From Oscillospiraceae bacterium (GTDB lineage: Bacteria; Bacillota; Clostridia; Oscillospirales; SIG627): a stretch of 64,000 nucleotides of DNA. The notes under the pieces are model-generated. The model did not search any database and had not been told where the DNA came from. It saw nothing but the letters and a program-made list of their open reading frames with translations. The position numbers and the translations under genes are program-made. The stretch is from NCBI GenBank assembly GCA_015063985.1, contig SVTC01000002.1, positions 107,888 through 171,887 of the forward strand. Reading direction: 5' to 3'. Of this stretch, positions 6,198 through 14,769 are shown in pieces; within the stretch, counting starts at the first letter, position 1, and every line of letters starts with the position of its first letter.

Positions 6198-8555
6198 ATG
6201 AGCGCAGATCTTAGAGTTGCTCTTTCGGCGGCAGACGAGGCTTTTCCCGTAACGGGAAGCACGGTTACCGTTCTGAGCCTTGACGGCAGAGAGCTTTACA
6301 GCGAAATCGTTTCAAGTGAAAGCGAAGGAAGATCGGGTCCCTTCAGGCTTTTTACACCCGATATTTCCTCAGATGAGCCCGATGATGGCGGTCCCAAGCC
6401 CTACTCAAAATACACGGTTACAATAAAAAGCAAAAGATATTACAACATTCGTATTGAGGGCGTTCAAATGTTTGACGGCTTCGATTCGACCCTGCCCGTG
6501 TGGATGATCCCTCTGCCCGAGGAGGGAGTGGACCCGGATGCTTACCCCGAAAAGCTCTACGTCATCGGTGACAACGTGCTGAATTCGTCTTCTCCCCGTC
6601 CAGATTCCCAAACTCAGCCCGACTCCTACCTTCCCGCTATTCTGGAAAGCGTATACGTCCCCTCCCGAATAAGGGTCCACCTGGGTGCGCCGGATTCCGA
6701 TGCCCAAAACGTCAGTGTAAGCTTTCCCGACTACATCAAAAACGTTGCCTCAAGCGAGATCTATCCCACCTGGCCGGAGGAATCTCTTCGCGCCAATATC
6801 ATTGCACAGATATCTCTTGCTCTTAACAGGATCTTCACAGAGTGGTATCCATCCCGCGGCTATAATTTTGATATTACTAACTCCACTGCCTACGATCAGT
6901 ATTTTGTGTACGGCAGAAATATTTTCGACAGTGTAAGCCGTATAGTGGACGAGATATTCTCCACTTACCTTCGCCGCCCCGGCAGAATTGAACCCTTTTT
7001 TGCCGAATACTGCAACGGTACCAGCGTTTCCTGCGCGGGTATGAGCCAATGGGGCACGGTCTCCCTCGCTCAGCAGGGGCTTGATGCCGAAAGTATTCTC
7101 CAATTCTACTACGGTGACGTTGAAACAGTGGTAACGGATGACGTGCGTCAAATAGAGGAAAGCTATCCCGGCTTCCCTCTCAGAGTAGGCTCCTCCGGTG
7201 ATGACGTTCGTACTCTCCAGGAGCAGCTCAACAGAGTTGCCATAAACTACCCGTCTGTCGGCCTTACTCCCTCTGACGGTATCTTCGGCGAAGACACAAG
7301 GCGCTCGGTTATTAATTTCCAGCGGCTTTTCGTGCTCTCTCCCGACGGTGTTGTGGGCAGAGCTACCTGGTACAGACTGAGTTATATTTATGCCGCCATT
7401 AAAAAGCTTGCCGAGCTTACCAGCGAGGGACAGAGGGAGGAATACAATACCACCCAATACCCCGGCTTTATTCTCAGGCGCGGCTCCCGCGGCAGTGAGG
7501 TACAGCAGATACAGTTTTATCTCTCCCGCATAGCACTGTTCAATCCCGCTATTGCCGAGGTGAAGATCGACGGCATCTACGGACTTACCACTCAAAATGC
7601 AGTTCTTGCCTTCCAGCGATATTACGGCTTGGAGGTTGACGGAGTTGTGGGTAAAAGCACCTGGGATAAGATCGCGTCTGTATATTTGGGGACTGAGGAT
7701 TCTCCCGAAGCGCCTGCCCGTGTCCGTCCGTATCCGGGTACTCCCGTTTCCTCTGGCTCACGCGGTGAAAACGCAAAATACGTTCAGATACTTTTAAACT
7801 ACGTTACCTCAGCCTTTCCGGGATTGAAAAAGGTCGTGGCAGACGGAGTTTTCGGGCGGCTCAGCGTGGATGCTCTCAAGGATTTTCAATCCCTTTTCGG
7901 ACTCAGCGCAGACGGCGTTGCCGGCAGGCTTACCTGGGACGTTCTTAACAGAGTTTATCTCGCCGTTTCCAAAAACTGCATAGAGTCCGCTCCCAACGCC
8001 TCTGATATCAAGCCTTATCCCGGCTACGTTATCTACGTTGGCTCCGCAGGAAGCAACGTGCGATATATTCAGAATATTCTTAGGACCATCAGTAATATTT
8101 TCGTTCCCCTTGGACCGATATCCGTGGACGGTGTTTTCGGCAGGTCCACTCAGAATAAAATAAAGACCTTCCAATCCCTTTTCGGTCTTTCCTCCGACGG
8201 AAGCGTGGGCAAAATTACTTGGGACAAGCTGAATCGCATTTACAGCGCCGTTCTTGCAGGCTGCTTTGCACCCGCAAGGCTTGATGCTTCGGCTCTGACT
8301 ACTCTCTCTCCCGTTGATTCTTTGCCGCCGCTTCCTCTCTTCAGAGGCTCGCCTATTTGTGTCGGAGCCTTCGGTGAGTCAGTTCTTGAATTCAAGCGCT
8401 TATTCCTGTTTAAGACGGGCATTTCCTTAGGGGATTCCGCTTTATTTGGCTTGAAAAGCGCCGCAATATTGAGAAAATTTCAGCTCGACCATTCCTTAGA
8501 GCCTACTGCTATCCTTGATGAAGCTACTTTTTCATATCTCTATGAAGAAGTATAA
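6198..8555 (+). CDS. Multi-domain peptidoglycan-binding protein with SpoIID-like segment
   Basis: 785 residues. The N-terminal ~110 residues look like a beta-sandwich (prealbumin/carboxypeptidase-regulatory type). Residues ~270-310 contain GTSVSCAGMSQWGTVSLAQQ and GLDAESILQFYYGDVE, resembling the conserved core of SpoIID/LytB proteins (G-x-G-x-GMSQWGA and the LxxYY end). Then come four PG_binding_1 domains beginning near residues 323, 420, 511 and 604, each opening with YPG...G(S)xG and ending DGVxGxxTW, plus a degenerate fifth near 712. There is no signal peptide or TM, so it would stay cytoplasmic unless placed on forespores or exported by another route; a spore coat/cortex role is my inference. 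AAAGGAG lies just before ATG 6198. Confidence 0.82.
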   Translation: MSADLRVALSAADEAFPVTGSTVTVLSLDGRELYSEIVSSESEGRSGPFRLFTPDISSDEPDDGGPKPYSKYTVTIKSKRYYNIRIEGVQMFDGFDSTLPVWMIPLPEEGVDPDAYPEKLYVIGDNVLNSSSPRPDSQTQPDSYLPAILESVYVPSRIRVHLGAPDSDAQNVSVSFPDYIKNVASSEIYPTWPEESLRANIIAQISLALNRIFTEWYPSRGYNFDITNSTAYDQYFVYGRNIFDSVSRIVDEIFSTYLRRPGRIEPFFAEYCNGTSVSCAGMSQWGTVSLAQQGLDAESILQFYYGDVETVVTDDVRQIEESYPGFPLRVGSSGDDVRTLQEQLNRVAINYPSVGLTPSDGIFGEDTRRSVINFQRLFVLSPDGVVGRATWYRLSYIYAAIKKLAELTSEGQREEYNTTQYPGFILRRGSRGSEVQQIQFYLSRIALFNPAIAEVKIDGIYGLTTQNAVLAFQRYYGLEVDGVVGKSTWDKIASVYLGTEDSPEAPARVRPYPGTPVSSGSRGENAKYVQILLNYVTSAFPGLKKVVADGVFGRLSVDALKDFQSLFGLSADGVAGRLTWDVLNRVYLAVSKNCIESAPNASDIKPYPGYVIYVGSAGSNVRYIQNILRTISNIFVPLGPISVDGVFGRSTQNKIKTFQSLFGLSSDGSVGKITWDKLNRIYSAVLAGCFAPARLDASALTTLSPVDSLPPLPLFRGSPICVGAFGESVLEFKRLFLFKTGISLGDSALFGLKSAAILRKFQLDHSLEPTAILDEATFSYLYEEV

Positions 8556-8615
8556 GTAAGAAAAAAGAAAAAGCCGACTTTTAGAGCGTCACGCTAAAGG
8601 ACAGTTTGGGGAAAT

Positions 8616-8649
8616 ACGGCATATCTCGAAAGAGGTATGCCGTGTTTTG
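8616..8649 (+). terminator. Terminator after the peptidoglycan-binding protein gene
   Basis: ACGGCATATCTC pairs with GAGGTATGCCGT across a GAAA tetraloop, followed by GTTTTGCGTTT. It lies 60 bases after the stop codon. The T tract is interrupted, so efficiency is uncertain. Confidence 0.6.
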
Positions 8650-8663
8650 CGTTTGTGGACACA

Positions 8664-8969
8664 AATGCAGTGCTTGTCAGGAAAATTGACAAGTTATAGG
8701 TGAACATAAAAAGGCTCCCTCCGGGAGGGAGCTCCCGACGGAGTCGGGTGAGGGAGAGCGCGTTACAATAAGGTTTATCTAAATTTAAGTCACGCAGGCT
8801 CCTTCCGTCACGCTACGCAGCGAACCCCCAAAGCTCATTTCATTCGCTTCGGGGAACCCCTGCCGTGTGCCACCGTCTCGCTACGGCTCGGTCACGCTCG
8901 GGCTCTGACACCACACCGTGGTGTCATTCACTACCCTCGCGCCGCTTCGCTACCTCCCGGAGGAAGGCT
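8664..8969. repeat. GC-rich interspersed repeat, copy 2
   Basis: Second copy of the element at 866-1100, sharing CAGTGCTTGTCAGGAAAA, the GGCTCCCTCC palindrome, the GGGTGAGGGAGAGCGCG segment, the CACGCTACGCAGCGAACCCC segment and the closing CCTCCCGGAGGAAGGCTTTT hairpin. It carries about 80 extra bases before the right end, including GACACCACACC/GTGGTGTC palindromic sequence. After 8969 a further small palindrome ACCTCCCGGAAGGT follows. It has no convincing gene. Confidence 0.8.
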
Positions 8970-9013
8970 TTTTTACCTCCCGGAAGGTAATGGAATAAAC
9001 TTCTCGAAATATG

Positions 9014-9042
9014 TTTACAAATCGCAAAAAATGTGATATAAT
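9014..9042 (+). promoter_or_regulatory. Strong sigma-A promoter for the structured RNA
   Basis: TTTACA (9014-9019), 17-base spacer, perfect TATAAT (9037-9042). The expected start, 7 bases downstream at 9049, is exactly the first base of the long inverted repeat, so the transcript should begin with the 5' arm of the stem. Confidence 0.75.
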
Positions 9043-9048
9043 AGTTAT

Positions 9049-9262
9049 GCCAAACAAATTTAATAGTAGAATTAGCGGTATCTTTTTCTTTATGGGATAA
9101 TTATACCCTTTTTTCGCCATAATCATTTTTAGAATTTGGTAAAAGCGCAAATTCCGAGTAGTGATTATGGTAGAGATACTCTAATTCTATTAAATTTGTT
9201 TGGCGACAATCGGAGTTGGCGTTTTTCGGAGCGTTGACTACGGTTGACGCTCTTTTTATTTT
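9049..9262 (+). ncRNA. Candidate structured small RNA or attenuated leader (6S-like rod)
   Basis: The predicted transcript starts GCCAAACAAATTTAATAG, which pairs perfectly with the segment ending at 9204; with a 3-base bulge the stem continues through AATTAG (9049-9075 with 9181-9204). Inside are CCATAATCA/TGATTATGG (9117-9125 with about 9161-9169) closing GAATTTG/CAAATTC, giving a long nested rod with a large asymmetric bulge. A strong terminator ends it at about 9262, before a lipoprotein ATG at 9291. The shape, length (~214 nt) and closing stem recall 6S RNA, but I cannot align it. Alternatives are a cis-acting attenuator for the downstream gene or a MITE that captured a promoter. Confidence 0.5.
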
Positions 9263-9264
9263 AT
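9229..9264 (+). terminator. UACG-tetraloop intrinsic terminator
   Basis: GAGCGTTGAC pairs with GTTGACGCTC (10 bp with two G-U pairs) around the very stable C(UACG)G tetraloop, followed by TTTTTATTTT. It lies between the structured RNA and the lipoprotein gene, so it either ends a small RNA or attenuates the gene. Confidence 0.8.
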
Positions 9265-9290
9265 ATTTATCTTTTGAAGGGAAAAATGAG

Positions 9291-9758
9291 ATGAAAAAAA
9301 TTGTATCACTTGCACTTGTTCTTAGCACGTTACTGTGTGCATTCACTTTGACTTCTTGCGGTTCGAATAAAAAAGAAGAAGTATTTTATAATCTTGTGGA
9401 CGAAACAAAGGAATTACTTGATATTGTAGCAGATGATATTTATTCATACTGGTATGATTGTATTTATGAAGATAAGTATCTTGATAACATTTCTTATGCT
9501 GTTGCCTGTGCAAAAAGCGATAACGAAGAAAACATTAATACCATTGAGGAAAACACTACAAAAATCAAGGATCTCTACAAGGAAATAAAAGATGGAAAAT
9601 TACGCTCTGAAGCAAAAGCTGTAATGCAAGCATATAATGATTACTATACTTTAATTGTTGAAGTTAGTGGCTCATTCAATTCGTATTCCGCAAGTAAAGA
9701 AACTTATAAAAAAGAACTTGCCAGCGCAATAGACGATTTTTATTTTGAGCTTAATTGA
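9291..9758 (+). CDS. Small lipoprotein of unknown function
   Basis: 155 residues. Signal peptide MKKIVSLALVLSTLLCAFTL followed by lipobox LTSC, then a short charged stretch and an almost wholly helical, acidic body (for example NIDEENT- and KEIKDGKL-type heptads) without cysteines or recognisable catalytic motifs. It should be anchored on the outer membrane face. I do not recognise a family. ATG 9291 is preferred to an upstream in-frame start at 9216 because the signal peptide begins there and GAAGGG precedes it. It sits only 27 bases after a strong terminator, so its expression may depend on read-through or on a promoter I cannot see. Confidence 0.75.
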   Translation: MKKIVSLALVLSTLLCAFTLTSCGSNKKEEVFYNLVDETKELLDIVADDIYSYWYDCIYEDKYLDNISYAVACAKSDNEENINTIEENTTKIKDLYKEIKDGKLRSEAKAVMQAYNDYYTLIVEVSGSFNSYSASKETYKKELASAIDDFYFELN

Positions 9759-9821
9759 TTATAGATTGCAAAATCGATAAGAACACTTTCTTATCCGCTT
9801 TTGATTTTGCGTCAAAACAAA

Positions 9822-9858
9822 AAAAGGACGAGGAATTTCAATAATTCTTCGTCCTTTT
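9822..9858. terminator. Bidirectional terminator between convergent genes
   Basis: AAAAGGACGAGGAATT pairs with AATTCTTCGTCCTTTT around a 5-base loop; with A runs on one side and T runs on the other it can act for the lipoprotein gene (plus) and the TetR gene (minus), whose 3' ends face each other here. Confidence 0.8.
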
Positions 9859-9937
9859 CCTGTCGGTAGGTAACATATTCTATTAATTTTCAAAAACCGT
9901 CCTTAAGAGTACGTCCCATTTTAGTCGGCTTTTATTA

Positions 9938-10516
9938 TTATACGTTCTTTAAGTAAGGCACAAGAGCTGAGTAGCAGACCTTGAAGACGTGCACGCGAGT
10001 GTCCTCGTTGTTTTCAACGTCTCCGTTGAAAACCTTGACTGCGAAATCCAAAACTGTATTAAGTACGTGATTTATAAGCATCCACACGTTTGCCTTGGGC
10101 TTGAATAAGGGAGTGAGCTTCTCCACTACTCCGCCAAATCTGTGGGCATGCTCTTCAAAGGAATGCTTCTTGAAGTAGGGAGAATAATAATAGCGGATAA
10201 AAGCAAGACATTTATTCTGATTTCCCAATACAAAGCTCCATAGCTTGCAGAAGCTCAAATAGAATGCCTCCTCGGAATGCTCCTTATCCGCTACAAGGTT
10301 GATGCTATCTTCGATGCATTTAAGAAGCTCATCATCAAGAAAGGAAAACGTATTCTTAAACAGATCCTCTTTGTCCAGAAAAACTCTATAAATATACGCC
10401 TCATTGATCTTTGCACCGCCTGCAACTACCTTTGTGGTAGTTTTGTCTATACCGAGAGTTCCTATTGCATTTACTGTACTGTCTAACAATGCAACTCTCA
10501 TTTCGTCCAGTGTCAT
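9938..10516 (-). CDS. TetR/AcrR-family transcriptional regulator
   Basis: 192 residues. The N-terminal ~50 residues form the TetR helix-turn-helix (STVNAIGTLGIDKTTTKVVAGGA, then NEAYIYRVFLDKEDLF), and the C-terminal helical part would bind a ligand and dimerise. GGAGG precedes the ATG by 6 bases. It has no partner gene in the same direction, so its target is unclear; such orphan regulators often control a distant transporter or lipid gene. The reading frame is complete and normal in length. Confidence 0.88.
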   Translation of the reverse strand: MTLDEMRVALLDSTVNAIGTLGIDKTTTKVVAGGAKINEAYIYRVFLDKEDLFKNTFSFLDDELLKCIEDSINLVADKEHSEEAFYLSFCKLWSFVLGNQNKCLAFIRYYYSPYFKKHSFEEHAHRFGGVVEKLTPLFKPKANVWMLINHVLNTVLDFAVKVFNGDVENNEDTRVHVFKVCYSALVPYLKNV

Positions 10517-10885
10517 AATTGATCCTCCGTTTGTTTCTTCTCTCTCATATAATATATTCTAACATATTATATATACTTAATCAAGTGTTATTTTAGAAAA
10601 AATTCGTTATAAATGCATATTTTTTTCGTGTTTTTGCCCCTTTTTATGTAGTGTTTATTATACAAATTGCTGAAAATTATTAAAATTAAAGAAATCAAAA
10701 GAGATTGCATATTGAAAAGCGGAAGGCCGTAATTCCTTCCGCTTGCCGAAGATTATTAAGACGTTTATGAGTTGGGGCACAATGTGTGCCGAAATCTTGT
10801 CAACGACAAGTTTTTTGGTCCCGGTATTTTAACCGTTAAAAATGTAGTGAATGAATATGCGGTATATTTTCCTTTTATATAGCGG
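10517..10885. other. AT-rich gap with one hairpin, no gene
   Basis: No ORF with a ribosome-binding site. The first ~100 bases are the AT-rich upstream region of the TetR gene. A perfect 10-bp hairpin AAGCGGAAGG/CCTTCCGCTT lies at 10717-10744; read on the minus strand it is followed by TTCAATATG, so it may weakly terminate leftward transcripts coming through the tandem repeats. The rest shows nothing I can name. Confidence 0.5.
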
Positions 10886-11455
10886 ATATAAGTGGGTGCA
10901 GAGTAAAGGAGCGTGGTATGTGTTGGTGCTGACTTGATCGACAATGAAAGTTTTTTGCCTACTTTTTTTCAAAAAGAGATGTATAAGTCGATGCAGAGTA
11001 AAGCATCGTGGTATGTGTTGGTGCTGATTCGATCGACAATGAAAGTTTTTTGCCTGCTTTTTTTCAAAAAGAAATGTTTAAGTCGATGCAGAGTAAAGCA
11101 TCGTGGTATGTGTTGGTGCTGATTTGATCGACAATGAAAGCTTTTTGCCTACTTTTTTTCAAAAAGAAACGTTTAAGTCGATGCAGAGTAAAGCATCGTG
11201 ATGTGTGTTGGTGCTGACTTGATCGACAATGAAAGCTTTTTGCCTACTTTTTTTCAAAAAGAAACGTTTAAGTCGATGCAGAGTAAAGCATCGTGATGTG
11301 TGTTGGTGCTGACTTGATCGACAATGAAAGTTTTTTGCCTACTTTTTTTCAAAAAGAGATGTTTAAGTCGATGCAGAGTAAAGCATCGTGGTATGTGTTG
11401 GTGCTGACTTGATCGACAATGAAAGTTTTTTGCCTACTTTTTTTCAAAAAAGTAG
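10886..11455. repeat. Tandem repeat, six copies of a 95-bp unit
   Basis: Exact 95-base periodicity: the landmark GATGCAGAGTAAAG recurs at about 10990, 11085, 11180, 11275 and 11370, with a degenerate first copy near 10895. Each unit contains a hairpin CGATGC-AGAGTAAA-GCATCG, the segment TTGATCGACAATGAAAG and a T/A hairpin CTTTTTTTCAAAAAG. Copies 2-6 differ at only a few positions. Ninety-five is not a multiple of three, so it does not encode a repeat protein. It lies directly 3' of the minus-strand gene at 11457, like a structured 3' UTR. Confidence 0.93.
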
Positions 11456-11456
11456 G

Positions 11457-12152
11457 TCAGATGTCGAAAGAGGTATCAAGGGAATAAATGTTGGTTGCTT
11501 GCTTGTAGACGTCGGAGCCGAAAACCTTTATATTGGCGTAAGCAGCATCGCCGGGCTTTGAGTTTTGAGGAAGGAGCTGGAGTCGAACGCTGGGCACGTC
11601 GGAGAGATCCACGTTGGAGAAGGCCACTCTTATGAAGGTGTATCCCCATCTCACGTCGGAGACGGAGTAGGTGCTTTCGGTATAGCTAACGTTGCCGTGT
11701 TCGTCGATAAGCTTGAGGCGCAGATCGTAACCCAAGCCGTTGTTTTTGCCATAATAGCGGGTATTGAGACGGATAGTCATTTGAAGATTGTCAGCGCTGT
11801 CGAGATAATAGACGTTTCTGATTTGGAGTCTGCCGTCTGCATCCATAGTTGTGGCGGGATGAACACTGTAGCAGTTGAACTTCAAGCCGTCCTCCGGGAA
11901 GAAGAATGAGTGAGGATCGTCTTCCTGTGGGAGCTTTACGTCCAGAGCGCAGTAGGAATAAGCCTTATGCGCATGGTCGTCCATAATGATCCTGTCGGAG
12001 ATCTCGGAGTCTCTGGCTTGGTATATTCTTAAAAATATCACCGCAAAGATAGCTACGCTGATCATAATAACAAGAATGCTCAGAGCGTTGCCGAAGCGGC
12101 TTTTTTCCTCTATATTACCGTATTCGTCGTATTTAAGCTTCTTTTTTTTCAT
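11457..12152 (-). CDS. Single-pass membrane protein of unknown function
   Basis: 231 residues from the ATG at 12152 (an alternative ATG at 12161 has its SD-like GGG directly against it, so I prefer 12152). A short lysine-rich cytoplasmic start, one transmembrane helix (ALSILVIMISVAIFAVIFLRI, about residues 22-43), then an extracytoplasmic domain of ~185 residues rich in beta-type stretches (LQMTIRLNTRYYG, YDLRLKLIDEHGN, VRLQLLPQN), suggesting a jelly-roll-like fold. It is not a recognised family. It is separate from rarA because a strong terminator lies between them. The stop codon abuts the 95-bp tandem repeats. Confidence 0.75.
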   Translation of the reverse strand: MKKKKLKYDEYGNIEEKSRFGNALSILVIMISVAIFAVIFLRIYQARDSEISDRIIMDDHAHKAYSYCALDVKLPQEDDPHSFFFPEDGLKFNCYSVHPATTMDADGRLQIRNVYYLDSADNLQMTIRLNTRYYGKNNGLGYDLRLKLIDEHGNVSYTESTYSVSDVRWGYTFIRVAFSNVDLSDVPSVRLQLLPQNSKPGDAAYANIKVFGSDVYKQATNIYSLDTSFDI

Positions 12153-12163
12153 ATCAGTCATCC

Positions 12164-12204
12164 CGAAAAAAATAAATAGACAGAGGTAAAAAACCTCTGT
12201 CTAT
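12164..12204 (-). terminator. Terminator of the glyA-rarA operon
   Basis: ATAGACAGAGGT pairs perfectly with ACCTCTGTCTAT around five bases; on the minus strand it is followed by TTATTTTTTTC. It lies ~60 bases past the rarA stop codon and just upstream of the 11457-12152 gene. Confidence 0.88.
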
Positions 12205-12262
12205 ATTATAACTTTTAAAAGGCAACAAATAATCAATCAACTTTTAATTATTTGTAACATTT

Positions 12263-13504
12263 TCAGCCTTTGATCTTTTTCCAATACTCTTTTGCTGCAT
12301 TTTCCTGCTTGTTTTCACCGAAGTGGTAGTAGACTCTGTCCTTAATATCGTCGGGGAGATATTGCTGCTTTACGAAGTGATTGGGGTAATCGTGGGGATA
12401 GAGATAGGAATTCTTTTTGTCGCCCTCGCCGAAAAAATGGTTGTTCTTCAGCTGAGATGGCATATCCGATCCTTTTCCCGCCTTGACGTCGTCCAAGGCC
12501 ATATGATAAGCAAGGTAGGATGAGTTGCTTTTGGGAGAGGTCGCAAGAAGAACTGCGGCTTGAGCCAGGGGAATGCCCGCTTCGGGCATTCCAAGCTGCA
12601 GTGCGCAGTCAACGCAGGACTTTGTGACTACCACTCCGTTGGGATATGCCAGTCCCACGTCCTCTGCCGCAATGACCATAAGCCTTCTGCAGGCGCTGAT
12701 AATGTCACCGCTGTCAAGGAGCTTTGCGAGATAGAATACCGCCGCATCGGGATCGGAGCCGCGGATAGACTTTTGCAAAGCGCTCATAAGCTCGAATTTG
12801 TCGTCGCCCTCGCGGTCATAGCCGGAAAGGCTGCGGCTGATAAGAGCCTGAGCATCGGAGAGCGTGAGGGTATCTTGGCAGGAAAGGTATAAAAGCTCAA
12901 GGGTGTTTATTGCTTTGCGTACGTCTCCGCCGCAGCAGGATGCGACGTGCCAAAGAGCATCCTTTTCCGCTGATTTTTCGGCCTTGTTTTCAAGGTTTAA
13001 GAAATCGAGGGCGCGTTGGAGGCTTAGGAGAACGTCGGAGGCTTGTACCTCCTTGAATTCAAATACGGCGCAACGGGAAAGGATAGCCTTGTAGATATAG
13101 AAATAAGGATTTTCCGTTGTTGAGGCGATGAGAGTGACTCTGCCGTCTTCGATGTATTCAAGAAGGATCTGCTGCTGCTTTCTGTTGAGATATTGGAGCT
13201 CGTCCAAATATAACAGCACGCCGTCGGAGCCAAAAATACCCGAGGATTCCTCCAGAACGGCTTTTATATCTGCACCGGAGGCGGTGGTTCCGTTGAGCTT
13301 GTGAAAGGTCATTTGGCAATTTTGAGCAATTATCTGGGCAACAGTGGTCTTTCCCGTTCCCGAGGGACCGTAGAAGATCATATTGCCCACCTTGTTGGAA
13401 TCAAGATAGCGGCGCAGAATACCGTTTTCACCCAGAAGGTGCTTTTGTCCGCAGACCTGATCCAGGCTCTTTGGCCTGAGCCTTTGGGCGAGCGGTACGT
13501 TCAT
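12263..13504 (-). CDS. rarA: Replication-associated recombination protein RarA (MgsA)
   Basis: AAA+ ATPase related to clamp loaders; the family acts at stalled replication forks and single-strand/double-strand junctions as a tetramer. 413 residues. Walker A GPSGTGKTT at 46-54, Walker B LLYLDELQ at 97-104, sensor region ASTTENP, and the RarA C-terminal domain with AYPNGVVV, PLAQAAVLLATSPKSN and a Y-LP-NHF-QQYLPD-type end. The N-terminal PLAQRLRPKSLDQVCGQKHLL is characteristic. The ATG overlaps the glyA stop by one base (TGATG), so it is translationally coupled, with no clear Shine-Dalgarno of its own. Confidence 0.95.
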   Translation of the reverse strand: MNVPLAQRLRPKSLDQVCGQKHLLGENGILRRYLDSNKVGNMIFYGPSGTGKTTVAQIIAQNCQMTFHKLNGTTASGADIKAVLEESSGIFGSDGVLLYLDELQYLNRKQQQILLEYIEDGRVTLIASTTENPYFYIYKAILSRCAVFEFKEVQASDVLLSLQRALDFLNLENKAEKSAEKDALWHVASCCGGDVRKAINTLELLYLSCQDTLTLSDAQALISRSLSGYDREGDDKFELMSALQKSIRGSDPDAAVFYLAKLLDSGDIISACRRLMVIAAEDVGLAYPNGVVVTKSCVDCALQLGMPEAGIPLAQAAVLLATSPKSNSSYLAYHMALDDVKAGKGSDMPSQLKNNHFFGEGDKKNSYLYPHDYPNHFVKQQYLPDDIKDRVYYHFGENKQENAAKEYWKKIKG

Positions 13505-14748
13505 CAGTTATAGAGGGGGAAGCTTTCGCAAAGATCGCTAACGGCTTTTCTGGTCATTTCGCAGGTTCCTTCAAAGTCTTTTGCGGTGTCTGCAATGAAT
13601 TTGGCAATGAGCTTCATCTGATCGGGGCCGAAGCCTCTGGAGGTGACTGCGGGAGTACCTATTCTTAAGCCGCTGGTAACAAAGTGACTTTGGGGATCGA
13701 AGGGAATGGAATTTTTGTTGGCGGTGATGTATACCTGATCCAGCTTTTTCTCCAGATCCTTGCCGGTAAGGTTCATACTTCTCAGATCAAGGAGCATAAG
13801 ATGATTGTCGGTGCCGCCGCTGACAAGGTCGAAGCCCTCTGCCATAAGAGCTTCTGATAAAACCTTAGCGTTGTCAACTACCTTCTTTGCGTAGTTTGCG
13901 AACTTGGGCTTTAGAGCCTCGCCGAAGCAAACTGCCTTTGCGGCGATGATGTGCATAAGAGGACCACCCTGGATTCCGGGGAAGATAGCCTTGTCAATCT
14001 GCTTGGCAAGCTCTTCACTGCAAAGGATAAGACCGCCTCTGGGACCTCTGAGGGTCTTGTGAGTGGTGGTGGTAACTACGTCGGCAATGCCGACGGGAGA
14101 GGGATGAAGACCTGTTGCTACAAGGCCCGCGATATGTGCCATATCTACCATAAGATATGCGCCGACCTTGTCTGCGATCTCCCTGAAACGCTTAAAATCG
14201 ATTATACGGGGATATGCGCTGGCACCGGCAACGATGAGCTTGGGCTTGGATTCCATAGCAATCTTTTCAACCTGATCGTAATCTATGCGGTGCGTCTTTT
14301 CGTCAACGCCGTAGCTGACGAAATTATAATAAAGACCGGAGATGTTAACGGGGCTTCCGTGGGTAAGGTGTCCGCCGTCATTAAGGTTCATACCCATAAC
14401 GGTGTCGCCAGCCTTGAGAAGAGCGACGTATACTGCAGTGTTTGCCTGAGATCCGGAGTGAGGCTGAACGTTTGCGTGCTCGGCGCCGAAAAGCTTGCAG
14501 GCTCTTTCGCGGGCGATGTTTTCAACAACGTCTACCTCTTCGCAGCCGCCGTAATATCTTTTTGCGGGATATCCCTCGGCGTACTTGTTTGTGAGAACGC
14601 TTCCTGCAGCGGCAAGAACTGCACTGCTTACCACGTTTTCGCTGGCGATAAGCTCGATGTTTCTGTTCTGTCTTTTAAACTCTGCCTCGATTGCCTGAGC
14701 TACTTCAGAGTCCTGAGTCTTAAGAAAGTCCATGTTTTTCTTAACCAT
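13504..14748 (-). CDS. glyA: Serine hydroxymethyltransferase
   Basis: PLP enzyme interconverting serine + tetrahydrofolate and glycine + 5,10-methylene-tetrahydrofolate, the main source of one-carbon units; cytoplasmic. 414 residues, the usual length. The PLP lysine is Lys231 in [16 protein letters not shown]; upstream ASENVVS and [17 protein letters not shown] stretches and [11 protein letters not shown] are family hallmarks. The Shine-Dalgarno is AAGGAG before the ATG. It is the third gene of a four-gene run (glycosylase, zinc-ribbon protein, glyA, rarA). Confidence 0.97.
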   Translation of the reverse strand: MVKKNMDFLKTQDSEVAQAIEAEFKRQNRNIELIASENVVSSAVLAAAGSVLTNKYAEGYPAKRYYGGCEEVDVVENIARERACKLFGAEHANVQPHSGSQANTAVYVALLKAGDTVMGMNLNDGGHLTHGSPVNISGLYYNFVSYGVDEKTHRIDYDQVEKIAMESKPKLIVAGASAYPRIIDFKRFREIADKVGAYLMVDMAHIAGLVATGLHPSPVGIADVVTTTTHKTLRGPRGGLILCSEELAKQIDKAIFPGIQGGPLMHIIAAKAVCFGEALKPKFANYAKKVVDNAKVLSEALMAEGFDLVSGGTDNHLMLLDLRSMNLTGKDLEKKLDQVYITANKNSIPFDPQSHFVTSGLRIGTPAVTSRGFGPDQMKLIAKFIADTAKDFEGTCEMTRKAVSDLCESFPLYN

Positions 14749-14769
14749 TTTTTATCTCCTTAAAAATTT

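Noticed and set aside
6750..7595. Minus-strand 281-codon ORF inside the peptidoglycan-binding gene
   Set aside because: Fully inside a multi-domain gene whose repeats match a known family; no ribosome site.
10886..11455. CRISPR array
   Set aside because: The 95-base units have no unique spacers between short repeats; whole units are near identical, so it is a simple tandem repeat.
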